Shown in pieces: positions 1 through 7,981 of a stretch of DNA of 64,000 nucleotides (positions are counted from its first letter, which is position 1; every line of letters begins with the position of its first letter). Both the position numbers and the translations under genes were made by a program. The notes under the pieces were generated by a model, which was not told the DNA's origin, ran no database searches, and was given only the letters and a program-made list of their open reading frames with translations. This DNA comes from Candidatus Methanoplasma sp. Lineage in GTDB: Archaea > Thermoplasmatota > Thermoplasmata > Methanomassiliicoccales > Methanomethylophilaceae. The DNA lies in the NCBI GenBank assembly GCA_031256955.1, contig JAIRPP010000010.1, forward strand, positions 1 to 64,000, written 5' to 3'.

Positions 1-50
1 TCCCCCTCCCCAGTCCCTTCGCGGACCCCTTTTGATCGGGTATCGTCCAT
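1..50 (-). CDS. 5' end of an unidentified gene leaving the window
   Basis: Only the first 16 codons are visible, reading leftward from an ATG at 50-48. The start is supported by a good Shine-Dalgarno sequence on the minus strand (GGAGG at 61-57) and a TATA-like box (complement of 98-108) further upstream. The visible residues are hydrophilic and show no recognisable motif. The gene would be divergent from the hyf-like operon. Function unknown. Confidence 0.4.
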   Translation of the reverse strand, partial: MDDTRSKGVREGTGEG

Positions 51-220
51 CTCATTCCTCCTGGGTAACTCGTTTCCCCGCATGGATCGCCGCCCGGAGA
101 TATAAAGCATCGCCAATCCAGATGCCTGGCTAATGGAATCTGCGGACGCGTTTCGCGCCCGCCCGCGACGAATGCGCTCCGGGCGCGGCGGCTTCCGGGC
201 GCGCGTTTCCAACGGCAAAG

Positions 221-232
221 CCTTTTAATACA
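221..232 (+). promoter_or_regulatory. Probable TATA box of the hyf-like operon
   Basis: An AT-rich core, TTTTAATA, sits in otherwise GC-rich DNA. It predicts a transcript start near 250-255, giving a 5' leader of about 45 nt before the first gene. This is pattern recognition only. Confidence 0.4.
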
Positions 233-298
233 CATCGGAGATGGCGGGTCATTAAGACCGCGGAGCATGGTTGATGTCCGTTATGCCGATGAAGCCTG

Positions 299-2251
299 GT
301 GTTTTCAGTGTATGACGAGCCCTACATGGCGCTCCTCCTGCTCCCCGCGTTCGCCGGGGCGGTCCTCGGGCTGGTCCCGTCCAGGCGCTTCGGCCTCGCC
401 GCCCTCGCCCTCTGCGGCGCGTCCTGCGTCGCGGGCATGCTCGCGTACCCGATGTTCCTCGGCTACGGGGCCATAGAGTGCACCTTCCCCGTGCCTTCCG
501 CATGGGGGCCGTACTCCGTCGCCATGGACGGGCTCTCCGCCCTCATGGTCTCCTTCTCGTCGCTCGTTTTCCTGATGGTCGTCGCCCACATGTCCCGCTC
601 CCGCACCGCCCAGCCGAACGGGAAGGGGTGCGGGGCCGCGTGCGCCATGTTCGCGGCGTGCGCCCTGTCCATGTGCGCCGACTCCGCCCTCCTCCTGCTC
701 CTGTCCTGGGAGGGGATGACCCTCGCCGCGTTCTTCATGTCCTGCAACGGCGAGAACGCCGGCGCCAGGTGGAGGTTCCTGGTGACCACGCACTTCGGGG
801 GCCTGATGATAGTCTGCGCCTTCGCCGCCATGGCGTCGGCCGCCGGGAGCTGGAGCCTCTCTGGATGGTCGGGCCTCGGCTCGGAGATGGGGCTCCTGCC
901 GTCCTGCGCGGCCGCCGCCCTCCTGTTCGCGGGCTTCGGCACCAAGCTCGGGCTGGTCCCGTTCCACGCGTGGATGCCCGACCTGTACTCCTCCGCCCCC
1001 ACGCACTCCTCCGCCCTCCTGTCGACGGTGTCGTCCAGCGCGGCGGTCCTGATCCTGTTCAAGAGCGTGTTCGGGTACATCGGGGTCACCGGGGACATGT
1101 ACCCCCTGGCCGTCGCCCTGATGGGCGCGTCCGCCCTGACCGCGGTGTGGAGCGCGATGGAGTCCCTCGTCCAGAACGAGCCCAGGCGGATCCTGGCGTT
1201 CTCCGGCATGGAGAACATGTCCCTCGTGCTGCTCTGCATGTCCCTGGCGATGCTGTTCTCCCACGGGGGGTCCCAGGGGCTGGTCGCCATGGCGCTGGTC
1301 GCCGCCCTCCTCCACGCGCTCAACCACTCCGTGTTCAAATCCCTGATCATGCTGGCAGTGGGCACCGTGGAAGACTGCACCGGGGAGACGGACATCGAGC
1401 GCATGGGGGGGCTGGCGAAGCTCATGCCCGCGTTCTCCGCCGTCGCCCTGGTGGCGGTGCTGTCCATGGCCGCGGTGCCCCCGTTCAACGGGTTCGCCAG
1501 CGAATGGCTCATGGTGCAGTCCATGATGGACGGGGAGGGCCTGCAGATGGCCAAGGTCCTGCTGCCCATAGGCGTGGCGGTCCTCGGGGTCAGCGGCATG
1601 ATGTCCGCCGCGTCCTACGCCAGGCTCTACGGGTTCGTGTTCCTGGGCAGGCCCAGGTCCGAGTCCGTCCGGAACCCGAAGAGGGTCGGCCGCGCCGGAT
1701 TCGCCGCCATGGCGGCGCTGGCGTTCATGTGCCTCGCCATGGGGCTCGCGGCGGCCCCCATGATGGGGGCCGTGCACGAGGGGGTCTCCTCGGTCATGGG
1801 GCTCCCGCCGGGCGGGTCGTACGCCGACGAGCTGGCGGGGACCCTGGACGCGCCCATGCTCGGAGGCCTGCTCCTCGCGTCCGTGTTCGCCGTGTACGGG
1901 GCGTTCCGCCTGTTCCGCAAGAAGTCCTCCAAGGCGCCCACGTGGGGCTGCGGGGGCCCGCTGGAGGACGGCATGCAGTACTCGTCCATAGGGTTCTCCC
2001 AGCCGCTGGTCCGGGTGTTCCACCCGCTGTACGGGGACGTGGCCGAGATGGCGCAGGACGGGAAGGGCGGGAAGAGGTACACCCTCAGGTTCACCGACCC
2101 GTTCGACGAGAGGATCGTCGTGCCCGCCGGCAGGCTGACCGAGAGGGCCTCCCGCCGGATCGGGAGGACGCAGAACGGGAACATACAGTCCTACTTCGGG
2201 TACATGCTCGCCGCGCTGGTCGCGCTCCTCCTGGCGGTGAGGTTCCTATGA
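299..2251 (+). CDS. hyfB: HyfB/NuoL-like proton-pumping membrane subunit
   Basis: A 650-residue, strongly hydrophobic antiporter-like subunit of the complex I / hydrogenase-4 family. Seen: the SWEGMTLAAFF segment with the conserved membrane Glu, the FGTKLGLVPFHAWMPD block carrying the channel Lys, and the HALNHSVFKSL helix. The soluble-looking C-terminal tail (GCGGPLEDGMQYSS and following) is typical of HyfB. It should carry protons or Na+ across the membrane when the peripheral arm transfers electrons. The GTG at 299 is the longest start; GTG at 308 and ATG at 326 are alternatives and none has a clear ribosome-binding site. Its stop overlaps the next ATG by 4 nt, so the operon is translationally coupled. 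Confidence 0.85.
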   Translation: MFSVYDEPYMALLLLPAFAGAVLGLVPSRRFGLAALALCGASCVAGMLAYPMFLGYGAIECTFPVPSAWGPYSVAMDGLSALMVSFSSLVFLMVVAHMSRSRTAQPNGKGCGAACAMFAACALSMCADSALLLLLSWEGMTLAAFFMSCNGENAGARWRFLVTTHFGGLMIVCAFAAMASAAGSWSLSGWSGLGSEMGLLPSCAAAALLFAGFGTKLGLVPFHAWMPDLYSSAPTHSSALLSTVSSSAAVLILFKSVFGYIGVTGDMYPLAVALMGASALTAVWSAMESLVQNEPRRILAFSGMENMSLVLLCMSLAMLFSHGGSQGLVAMALVAALLHALNHSVFKSLIMLAVGTVEDCTGETDIERMGGLAKLMPAFSAVALVAVLSMAAVPPFNGFASEWLMVQSMMDGEGLQMAKVLLPIGVAVLGVSGMMSAASYARLYGFVFLGRPRSESVRNPKRVGRAGFAAMAALAFMCLAMGLAAAPMMGAVHEGVSSVMGLPPGGSYADELAGTLDAPMLGGLLLASVFAVYGAFRLFRKKSSKAPTWGCGGPLEDGMQYSSIGFSQPLVRVFHPLYGDVAEMAQDGKGGKRYTLRFTDPFDERIVVPAGRLTERASRRIGRTQNGNIQSYFGYMLAALVALLLAVRFL

Positions 2252-3192
2252 TCTCCGCCGGCTTCGCCGCCTCCGTCGCGCAGGGGATCCTGATGATCGC
2301 CCTCGCCCCGCTGTTCGCGGGGGTCCTCTGCAAGCTGAAGGCGCGGATGCAGCGGCGCTCGGGATGCGGCCTGCTGCAGCCGTACCGGGACGTGGCCAAG
2401 CTCTTCAGGAAGGCCGAGAAGGTCTCCGACAGCGCGTCCTGGCTGTTCCGCGCGGTCCCCTACGCGTGCTTCGGGTCCATGGCGCTGCTGTCGTTCATGA
2501 CCCCGTTCATGCTCGCGGAGGTCGCCGCCCCGTTCGGGGACCTCGTGGCGATGGTGTACGTGTTCACCCTGTACAGGTTCATGATGGTTCTGGGCGGGCT
2601 GGAGGGCGGGTCCGTGTTCGGGGGGATGGGGAGCAGCAGGGAGACGATGATGTCTGTGCTCATAGAGCCGTCCCTGCTCCTGGCGGTCATGGCCCTCGCC
2701 GGCCTCGCCGGCGGGGGGACCGACATGGGCGGGATCCCGGGGTCCCTTATCGGGATGGGGGTCATCGTGCTGTCGCCCGCGCTCATCCTCGCCGCCGCCT
2801 CCTTCTTCATAACCCTGCTGGCGGAGAACGCCAGGATCCCGTTCGACAACCCCTCCACCCACCTGGAGCTGACCATGGTCCACGAGGGGATGCTCCTGGA
2901 GTACTCCGGGCGCGGCCTCGGCCTGATGGAGCTGTCCTCCATGATGAGGCTGACGATATTCGCGTCCATGCTGTGCTCCCTCTTCTTCCCGTGGGGGATC
3001 GCCCTCTCGCCCGCGCTCCCCGACCTGGCGGCGGGGCTCGCCTCCGTCCTGCTGAAGATGCTGGCCGCGATGGCCGCCATAGCCCTGATAGAATCGTATC
3101 TCGCCAAATACCGCCTCTTCAAGCTGCCCAACCTCCTGACCGCCTCCTTCGCCCTGTCCCTGCTGGCGATGATATCCCTATACATACTGTGA
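2248..3192 (+). CDS. hyfC: HyfC/NuoH-like membrane subunit
   Basis: A 314-residue NuoH-family subunit that links the membrane arm to the peripheral arm. Diagnostic are the N-terminal LKARMQRRSG/LLQPYRDVAKLF block and the central loop LLAENARIPFDNPSTHLELTM. That loop matches the quinone-cavity loop of NuoH and its counterpart in HyfC/HycD, with the conserved acidic and arginine residues kept. About eight membrane helices are expected. It starts at the ATG inside the ATGA overlap with hyfB. Nothing looks degenerate. Confidence 0.88.
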   Translation: MISAGFAASVAQGILMIALAPLFAGVLCKLKARMQRRSGCGLLQPYRDVAKLFRKAEKVSDSASWLFRAVPYACFGSMALLSFMTPFMLAEVAAPFGDLVAMVYVFTLYRFMMVLGGLEGGSVFGGMGSSRETMMSVLIEPSLLLAVMALAGLAGGGTDMGGIPGSLIGMGVIVLSPALILAAASFFITLLAENARIPFDNPSTHLELTMVHEGMLLEYSGRGLGLMELSSMMRLTIFASMLCSLFFPWGIALSPALPDLAAGLASVLLKMLAAMAAIALIESYLAKYRLFKLPNLLTASFALSLLAMISLYIL

Positions 3193-3201
3193 GATGAGGA
3201 C

Positions 3202-3861
3202 ATGGACCCAGCCTTAGCCGGAAACCTGATAGACCTGTGCGCGGTGGCGATGCTCCTGCTGTCCATGCTGGCCATGACCACCACCAGGATGGGGCAGCTG
3301 CTCAACGCGTTCGCCGCCCAGTCGCTGTTCCTGGCGGCCCTGGCGTTCGTCGTGGGGGACGTCACAGGGCACAGCAGGATCTGGACCATAGGCGCGATCA
3401 CGCTCGCAGTCAAGGTCGTCCTGATCCCGAGGTTCCTGAAATACACCTCCGACCGCATCCACGTGGGCAGGGACATAGACTCCACCATGGGCATACCCGG
3501 GTCCCTCCTGATATCCGCCGTGCTGATCATAGTCGCGTACATCGTCGCCGAGCCCCTGGTGGCGACCCTGGAGACGATAACCAGGAACTGCCTGGCCATG
3601 TCCATGTCGGTCATCCTCATAGGGCTGTTCATGATGGTGACCCGGCGCAAGGCCATGACCGAGGCCATAGGCCTCCTGATGATGGAGAACGGGCTGTTCC
3701 TGGGCGTGATGTCGCTGTCCTACGGCATGCCCCTGGTGGTCGAGCTGGGGATCTTCTTCGACGTCCTCATGGCCGCCGTCATAATCGGCATATTCGCCCA
3801 GCGCATAAGCAAGACCTTCGATTCCATAGACACCTCCGTCCTAAGGAGGCTGCGCGAGTGA
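3202..3861 (+). CDS. hyfE: HyfE-like (NuoK-related) membrane subunit
   Basis: A 219-residue hydrophobic protein of the HyfE type, which corresponds to NuoK plus extra helices. It runs as alternating hydrophobic segments from residue 1 to about 205, with a short charged C-terminus. Conserved features include VLIPRFLKYTSDRI in the first half and MTEAIGLLMMENGLFL in the second, the latter carrying a membrane Glu of the type used in proton transfer. A GATGAGGA purine tract (3192-3199) precedes the ATG. Position between hyfC and hyfF matches known hyf-type operons. Confidence 0.82.
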   Translation: MDPALAGNLIDLCAVAMLLLSMLAMTTTRMGQLLNAFAAQSLFLAALAFVVGDVTGHSRIWTIGAITLAVKVVLIPRFLKYTSDRIHVGRDIDSTMGIPGSLLISAVLIIVAYIVAEPLVATLETITRNCLAMSMSVILIGLFMMVTRRKAMTEAIGLLMMENGLFLGVMSLSYGMPLVVELGIFFDVLMAAVIIGIFAQRISKTFDSIDTSVLRRLRE

Positions 3862-5324
3862 GCCTCGAGATCGAGCTGATCCTGCTGATGCCCGTCGCGG
3901 GCGCGCTGGCGTCCCTGCTGTCCCCCGGCAGGATCGCCGCGCTCGCCACCTCCGCCGCGTCCGCGCTGGCGCTCCTGTTCGCCGCCGCCGCATGCGCCGG
4001 CCCGCTGCTGGACGGGCCGGCGATCGAGTACGGGCCGTGGTACGCGGACGGGCTGTCCGCCGTGTTCCTGCTGCTGACGTGCATAGTCTGCCTCGCGTCC
4101 TCCGTCTACTCCTACGGGTACATCTCGGAGGACCGCAGGGAGGGGGCCGTGGGGCACAGGGACGAGCGCAGGTACTACGTCATGCTGAACCTGTTCTCCG
4201 CCGCCATGATGGCGGTGTGCGTCGTCGGCTCGATGGGGATCATGTGGATAGCCATCGAGGTGACCACCCTCATATCCGCGTTCCTGGTGGGCTTCTACAA
4301 GAGGGAGGCGGACGTGGAGGCCTCCTGGAAGTACCTCATGATATGCTCCGTGGGCATAACCCTGGGCCTCATGGGCATAGTCCTGATGTACGCCTCGTCC
4401 GCGCACATCCTCGGCGAGAGCCCGGACGCCCTGGAGTGGCCCGTGCTCTACGGGGCGGCGGCGGGGCTGGACCCCACTCTCATGAAGATGGCGTTCGCGT
4501 TCGTCATAATCGGGTTCGGCACCAAGATGGGGCTGGTGCCCATGCACACCTGGCTCCCGGACGCCCACAGCCAGTCCCCGACGCCCGTCAGCGCGATGCT
4601 GTCCGCCGCGCTGCTCAACTGCGCCCTGTACGCCATACTGCGCTTCCTCATGATCACCGAGATCGCCGTGCCCGGGTTCGCGTCGACCATCCTGATATGC
4701 TTCGGCGCCCTCTCGCTGGCCGCGGCGGGGGCGTTCATACTGATATCCAGGGACTTCAAGCGCATGCTCGCGTACTCCAGCATAGAGCACATGGGCATAA
4801 TCGCCATAGGCTTCGGGATAGGGAGCCCCCTGGCGGTGTTCGGCGCGCTGATCCACGTCATGGCTCACTCCCTGACCAAGCCCCTCATGTTCTTCTCCGC
4901 CGGCAACGTCATACAGGGGTACGGGACCAGGAACATGGACGAGATCCGGGGGCTCAGGAAGAGCATGCCCTTCACGGCGTTCATGGCCGCGGCGGGGGCC
5001 GCGGCCCTGGGCGGGATGCCTCCGTTCTCGGTGTTCGTGGGCGAGGCGACGGTCATATGGGGGGCGGTGGATTCCGGCATGCACGCCCTGGCGGCGGCCA
5101 TGGCGGTCCTGCTCGTCCTGGTGTTCGCCGGCCTCACCAGGAGCGTGCTCGGCATGATGCGCGGGGACCCCGGGAGGGAGGTCCGCGAGCCCGGGGGGGC
5201 GTCCAGGGCCTCGGCCATGGCCGCGCTCCTGGCGGCGACGCTGGCCCTGGGCCTGTTCATGCCCGACTGGCTGGGGGACGCGCTGCGGTCCATAGCCGAA
5301 TGGTTCTCGGGGGGAGCGCGGTGA
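3858..5324 (+). CDS. hyfF: HyfF-like second antiporter-like membrane subunit
   Basis: A 488-residue NuoM/N-like pump subunit. Visible landmarks are AIEVTTLISAFLVGFYKR (membrane Glu), FGTKMGLVPMHTWLPDAHSQ (channel Lys and the TM7 loop) and AHSLTKPLMFFSAGNV (TM8). The GTG at 3858 overlaps the hyfE stop and has an ideal Shine-Dalgarno, AAGGAGG at 3843-3849, eight bases upstream, which settles the start. With HyfB this gives two potential ion channels. The first two residues after the GTG lead straight into a membrane helix. Confidence 0.86.
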   Translation: MSLEIELILLMPVAGALASLLSPGRIAALATSAASALALLFAAAACAGPLLDGPAIEYGPWYADGLSAVFLLLTCIVCLASSVYSYGYISEDRREGAVGHRDERRYYVMLNLFSAAMMAVCVVGSMGIMWIAIEVTTLISAFLVGFYKREADVEASWKYLMICSVGITLGLMGIVLMYASSAHILGESPDALEWPVLYGAAAGLDPTLMKMAFAFVIIGFGTKMGLVPMHTWLPDAHSQSPTPVSAMLSAALLNCALYAILRFLMITEIAVPGFASTILICFGALSLAAAGAFILISRDFKRMLAYSSIEHMGIIAIGFGIGSPLAVFGALIHVMAHSLTKPLMFFSAGNVIQGYGTRNMDEIRGLRKSMPFTAFMAAAGAAALGGMPPFSVFVGEATVIWGAVDSGMHALAAAMAVLLVLVFAGLTRSVLGMMRGDPGREVREPGGASRASAMAALLAATLALGLFMPDWLGDALRSIAEWFSGGAR

Positions 5325-6724
5325 CGGCGCGCGGATCCCTGGCGGCGGAGGTGTCCGAGAGGATCGCCGGCGGCATGGGGCTGGCCTGCCTCTACGCGAG
5401 GAGAGACGGGGGAGGCCATGCGCTGGAGGCGATAATGGCGGGGGACGGCATAGAGAGGATCACGCTCCCCGTGGACGGGGGGTCCTTCGAATCCATCTCG
5501 CCCGCGGTCCCGTGCGCCTCCATATACGAGAGGGAGGTCTTCGAGGAGTTCGGCCTCCGGCCCGAGGGGCACCCGGACATGCGCCCGCTGAGGTCCAGGT
5601 CGGGGTGGGGGCCTCTCGAGGGCGCGTCCGCCATCCCGGGCAACGGGATATCGGGGGACGGGGTCTTCGAGATACCCGTCGGCCCGATACACGCGGGAGT
5701 CATAGGGCCGGGGCATTTCAGGTTCAGCGTCGCGGGGGAGCCCGTGCTGGCCATGAGGGCGTACCTGGGGTACTCCAGGAGGGGGGTCGAGAAGGCCATG
5801 GAGGGCCCCGCGGGCGCAGACAGGGCATTCCTGGCCGAGAGGGCGTCGGGCGACAACTCGGTGGCCCACGCCCTGGCGTACCTGCAGACCGTGGAGCAGG
5901 GGTCGGAGATACCTCTGCGCGCCAGATACATAAGGACCATATACGCCGAACTGGAGAGGGCGTGCTGCCACCTCGGCACCATCAGCGGCATCGCCACGGA
6001 CGCGGCGCTCGCCGTGCCGGCCGCGCGGGGCGCGGCGCTCAGGGAGACCGTCCTCAGGCTGAACGAGAGGATCAGCGGGAGCAGGATGCTCCGCGGGGCG
6101 CTTGCGGTCGGGGGGGTGTCGAGGGACCTGTCCGCGGAATCCATGTGGGACATAGAGAACACAGTGATGAAGCTGGAGTTCGACGTCCTGGACCTGTTCA
6201 AGGTGATCGCGAAGTCCCCCTCGTTCATGGACCGCGCAGAGTCCACGGGGAGGCTGTCCTGCGAGGACGCGGAGGCGCTGCGCGCGGTGGGCCCGGTCGC
6301 GAGGGCGAGCGGGTCCGGGTACGACGTCAGGAAGCGCAGGCCCTACGCCGCCTACGGCGACATCGCCCTGAACGTCCCGTCGTGCAGGGGCGGGGACGTG
6401 TACGCCAGGCTGTCCATCAGGAAGGAGGAGGCCATGGAATCCCTCAGCGCGGTGACCCAGTGCCTGAACCAGATGAGGGAGGGCCCGGTGCGCGCCAGGG
6501 TGGAGACCGAGGACGGGTTCCACGTCGGCGTCGTGGAGTCCCCGCGCGGCGAGGCGCTGCACTGCGCCCACATATCCGGGGGGGTCGTGACGAGGTACAA
6601 GATACGGGACGCGTCTTTCCCCAACTGGCCCGCGCTGGAGCGCGCGGTCATGGGGAACATAGTCCCGGACTTCCCCCTGGTGAACAAGAGCTTCGACTTA
6701 TCCTACAGCGGGAACGACCTATGA
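5321..6724 (+). CDS. Hydrogenase-large-subunit homologue without NiFe ligands (NuoC-NuoD fusion)
   Basis: A 467-residue fusion of a NuoC-like domain (about 1-110; IYEREVFEEFGLRPEGHPDM is diagnostic) and a NuoD/hydrogenase-like domain (PVGPIHAGVIGPGHFRF at about 119-135, then LGYSRRGVEK). In active [NiFe] group 4 enzymes the next block is RxCGxC. Here it reads ERASGDNSVAH, so Ser176 and Asn179 replace the two cysteines. The C-terminal DPCxxC motif reads DLSYSGND, with Ser461 and Gly464. All four metal ligands are therefore gone, which is the hallmark of energy-converting hydrogenase-related (Ehr) complexes. It cannot be a hydrogenase by any known mechanism. The GTG start overlaps the hyfF stop (GTGA). 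Confidence 0.88.
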   Translation: MTARGSLAAEVSERIAGGMGLACLYARRDGGGHALEAIMAGDGIERITLPVDGGSFESISPAVPCASIYEREVFEEFGLRPEGHPDMRPLRSRSGWGPLEGASAIPGNGISGDGVFEIPVGPIHAGVIGPGHFRFSVAGEPVLAMRAYLGYSRRGVEKAMEGPAGADRAFLAERASGDNSVAHALAYLQTVEQGSEIPLRARYIRTIYAELERACCHLGTISGIATDAALAVPAARGAALRETVLRLNERISGSRMLRGALAVGGVSRDLSAESMWDIENTVMKLEFDVLDLFKVIAKSPSFMDRAESTGRLSCEDAEALRAVGPVARASGSGYDVRKRRPYAAYGDIALNVPSCRGGDVYARLSIRKEEAMESLSAVTQCLNQMREGPVRARVETEDGFHVGVVESPRGEALHCAHISGGVVTRYKIRDASFPNWPALERAVMGNIVPDFPLVNKSFDLSYSGNDL

Positions 6725-7488
6725 AGATCAAATGGAACAACAGCGTGCTCAGGATGTCCGTGGAGGGCCTGGCCTCCCTCGACCGCCCCGCCGAGGGGCT
6801 GTCGGAGATGGGGCGCAGGCCGGAGATGCCCCATCCCGGCGGCTCGTGCGCCGGGTGCGGGGAGTGCGCCGAGGCGTGCCCGTCGGGCGCGATATCCGCC
6901 CCCCCGGGATCGTGGGAGCTGGACCTGGGGAGGTGCATATATTGCCGCAGGTGCGTCCGCGCGTGCCCGTCGGGCGCGCTGTCCCTCGTCGCCGCCCCGG
7001 AGTACGCCGTGAGGCGCGGGGACCTCGTCTTCAGGAGGGGGGAGCCTACCGACCGCGCCCCGGGGGCCGTCGATGAGGCGAAGAGGCGCGCCATAGGGAG
7101 ATCGATACACGTGCGCCAGGTGGACACGGGCTCGTGCAACGCCTGCGAGGTGGAGATCGGATCCATGTCCAACCAGTTCTACGACGCGGAGAGGTTCGGG
7201 ATCAGGATCGCCGCGTCCCCCAGGCACGCCGACGCGCTGCTGGTGACGGGGCCTCTGACGGAGAACATGAGGGAGGCGTTCGACGCGGTCCTGGGCGCGA
7301 CCCCCGACCCGAAGATCGTGGTCGCCATGGGGGCGTGCGCCATATCGGGCGGCGTCTTCGGGAGGCCCGGCATGTCCGGGACGGGCGCCGCGGCGGAGGT
7401 GGACGTCTATATCCCGGGATGCCCCCCGCCGCCCGGCTCGCTGGTCAGGGCGCTCCTGGGGGCCCTCGGGATCACTGGACGACGATGA
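6721..7488 (+). CDS. Ferredoxin-NuoB-like fusion, electron-input small subunit
   Basis: A 255-residue fusion of what are usually two proteins, HyfH-like and HyfI-like. Residues 43-82 hold two complete [4Fe-4S] motifs (Cys43, 46, 49, 53 and Cys72, 75, 78, 82). Residues about 125-255 are the small-subunit domain, with GSCNACEVEIGS (Cys139, Cys142), Cys206 in MGACAISGG and Cys234 in IPGCPPPPGS. The proximal cluster is therefore intact although the partner large subunit lacks a NiFe site. The likely electron donor is reduced ferredoxin (inference). It starts at the ATGA overlap with the preceding gene, and its 3' end overlaps the convergent uspA gene by 17 nt. Confidence 0.87.
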   Translation: MKIKWNNSVLRMSVEGLASLDRPAEGLSEMGRRPEMPHPGGSCAGCGECAEACPSGAISAPPGSWELDLGRCIYCRRCVRACPSGALSLVAAPEYAVRRGDLVFRRGEPTDRAPGAVDEAKRRAIGRSIHVRQVDTGSCNACEVEIGSMSNQFYDAERFGIRIAASPRHADALLVTGPLTENMREAFDAVLGATPDPKIVVAMGACAISGGVFGRPGMSGTGAAAEVDVYIPGCPPPPGSLVRALLGALGITGRR

Positions 7489-7864
7489 CGGTGCAGTGCG
7501 CGCCCCTGACGACCTTCTCGGAGACGCTGCCGATCATGACCCTGTCGAGGGCTGTCTTGTCCAGGCGCCCCACGATTATCGTGTCCGCGCCCACCCTGCG
7601 GGCCGCCGCGAGTATCACGTCGGCGGGGTGGCCCGCCTCCAGCAGCGACTTCGCGTCCGCGCCGGCGTCCTCCGCCATCTGCCTGGCCGCCTCGACGTAG
7701 CCCTTGACGTTCTGTATCTCCGACTCGCGGTCCACGGAATCGCGGGTGACGGCCACGGAAGACACCACGTAAAGGGGCTCGCCGTAGGCCAGGGCGTGCT
7801 TTATCGCGTACCGCAGGGCCTTCTCCGTGTGGGACTTGCCGTCATAGCCCAGAACTACAGACAT
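7472..7864 (-). CDS. Universal stress protein (UspA family)
   Basis: A single-domain UspA protein of 130 residues. It begins MSVVLGYDGKSHTEKALRYA and ends with the nucleotide-binding block VGRLDKTALDRVMIGSVSEK, close to the G-2x-G-9x-G(S/T) pattern of ATP-binding members, followed by a C-terminal strand (CTVIVVQ). A TATA-like TTTATATC (complement of about 7889-7896) lies roughly 25 bases before the ATG, so the mRNA is probably leaderless. Its stop lies inside the convergent ferredoxin-NuoB gene. The substrate is unknown; a role in stress or redox signalling is family knowledge only. Confidence 0.85.
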   Translation of the reverse strand: MSVVLGYDGKSHTEKALRYAIKHALAYGEPLYVVSSVAVTRDSVDRESEIQNVKGYVEAARQMAEDAGADAKSLLEAGHPADVILAAARRVGADTIIVGRLDKTALDRVMIGSVSEKVVRGAHCTVIVVQ

Positions 7865-7946
7865 GCGGCGGCGATCGCCTGGGGAAGATATAAACGATTT
7901 CCAGGCTCCGCGCCCGGAGCGGCGGCGCAGATATGGAAAGAAGGCG

Positions 7947-7967
7947 CCGCGGGCGGAGAGCCCGCGG
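7947..7967 (-). terminator. Stem-loop after the ABC exporter operon
   Basis: A perfect 8-bp stem, CCGCGGGC/GCCCGCGG, with a 5-nt loop lies 14 nt beyond the permease stop. On the minus strand it is followed by a pyrimidine-rich run containing TTCTTT. It may end the exporter transcript before the uspA promoter. Confidence 0.4.
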
Positions 7968-7981
7968 CTGGAAACGCGTTT

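Noticed and set aside
299-7488. Functional hydrogenase-4 or formate hydrogenlyase
   Set aside because: All four NiFe cysteines are absent and no formate dehydrogenase or maturation genes lie nearby.
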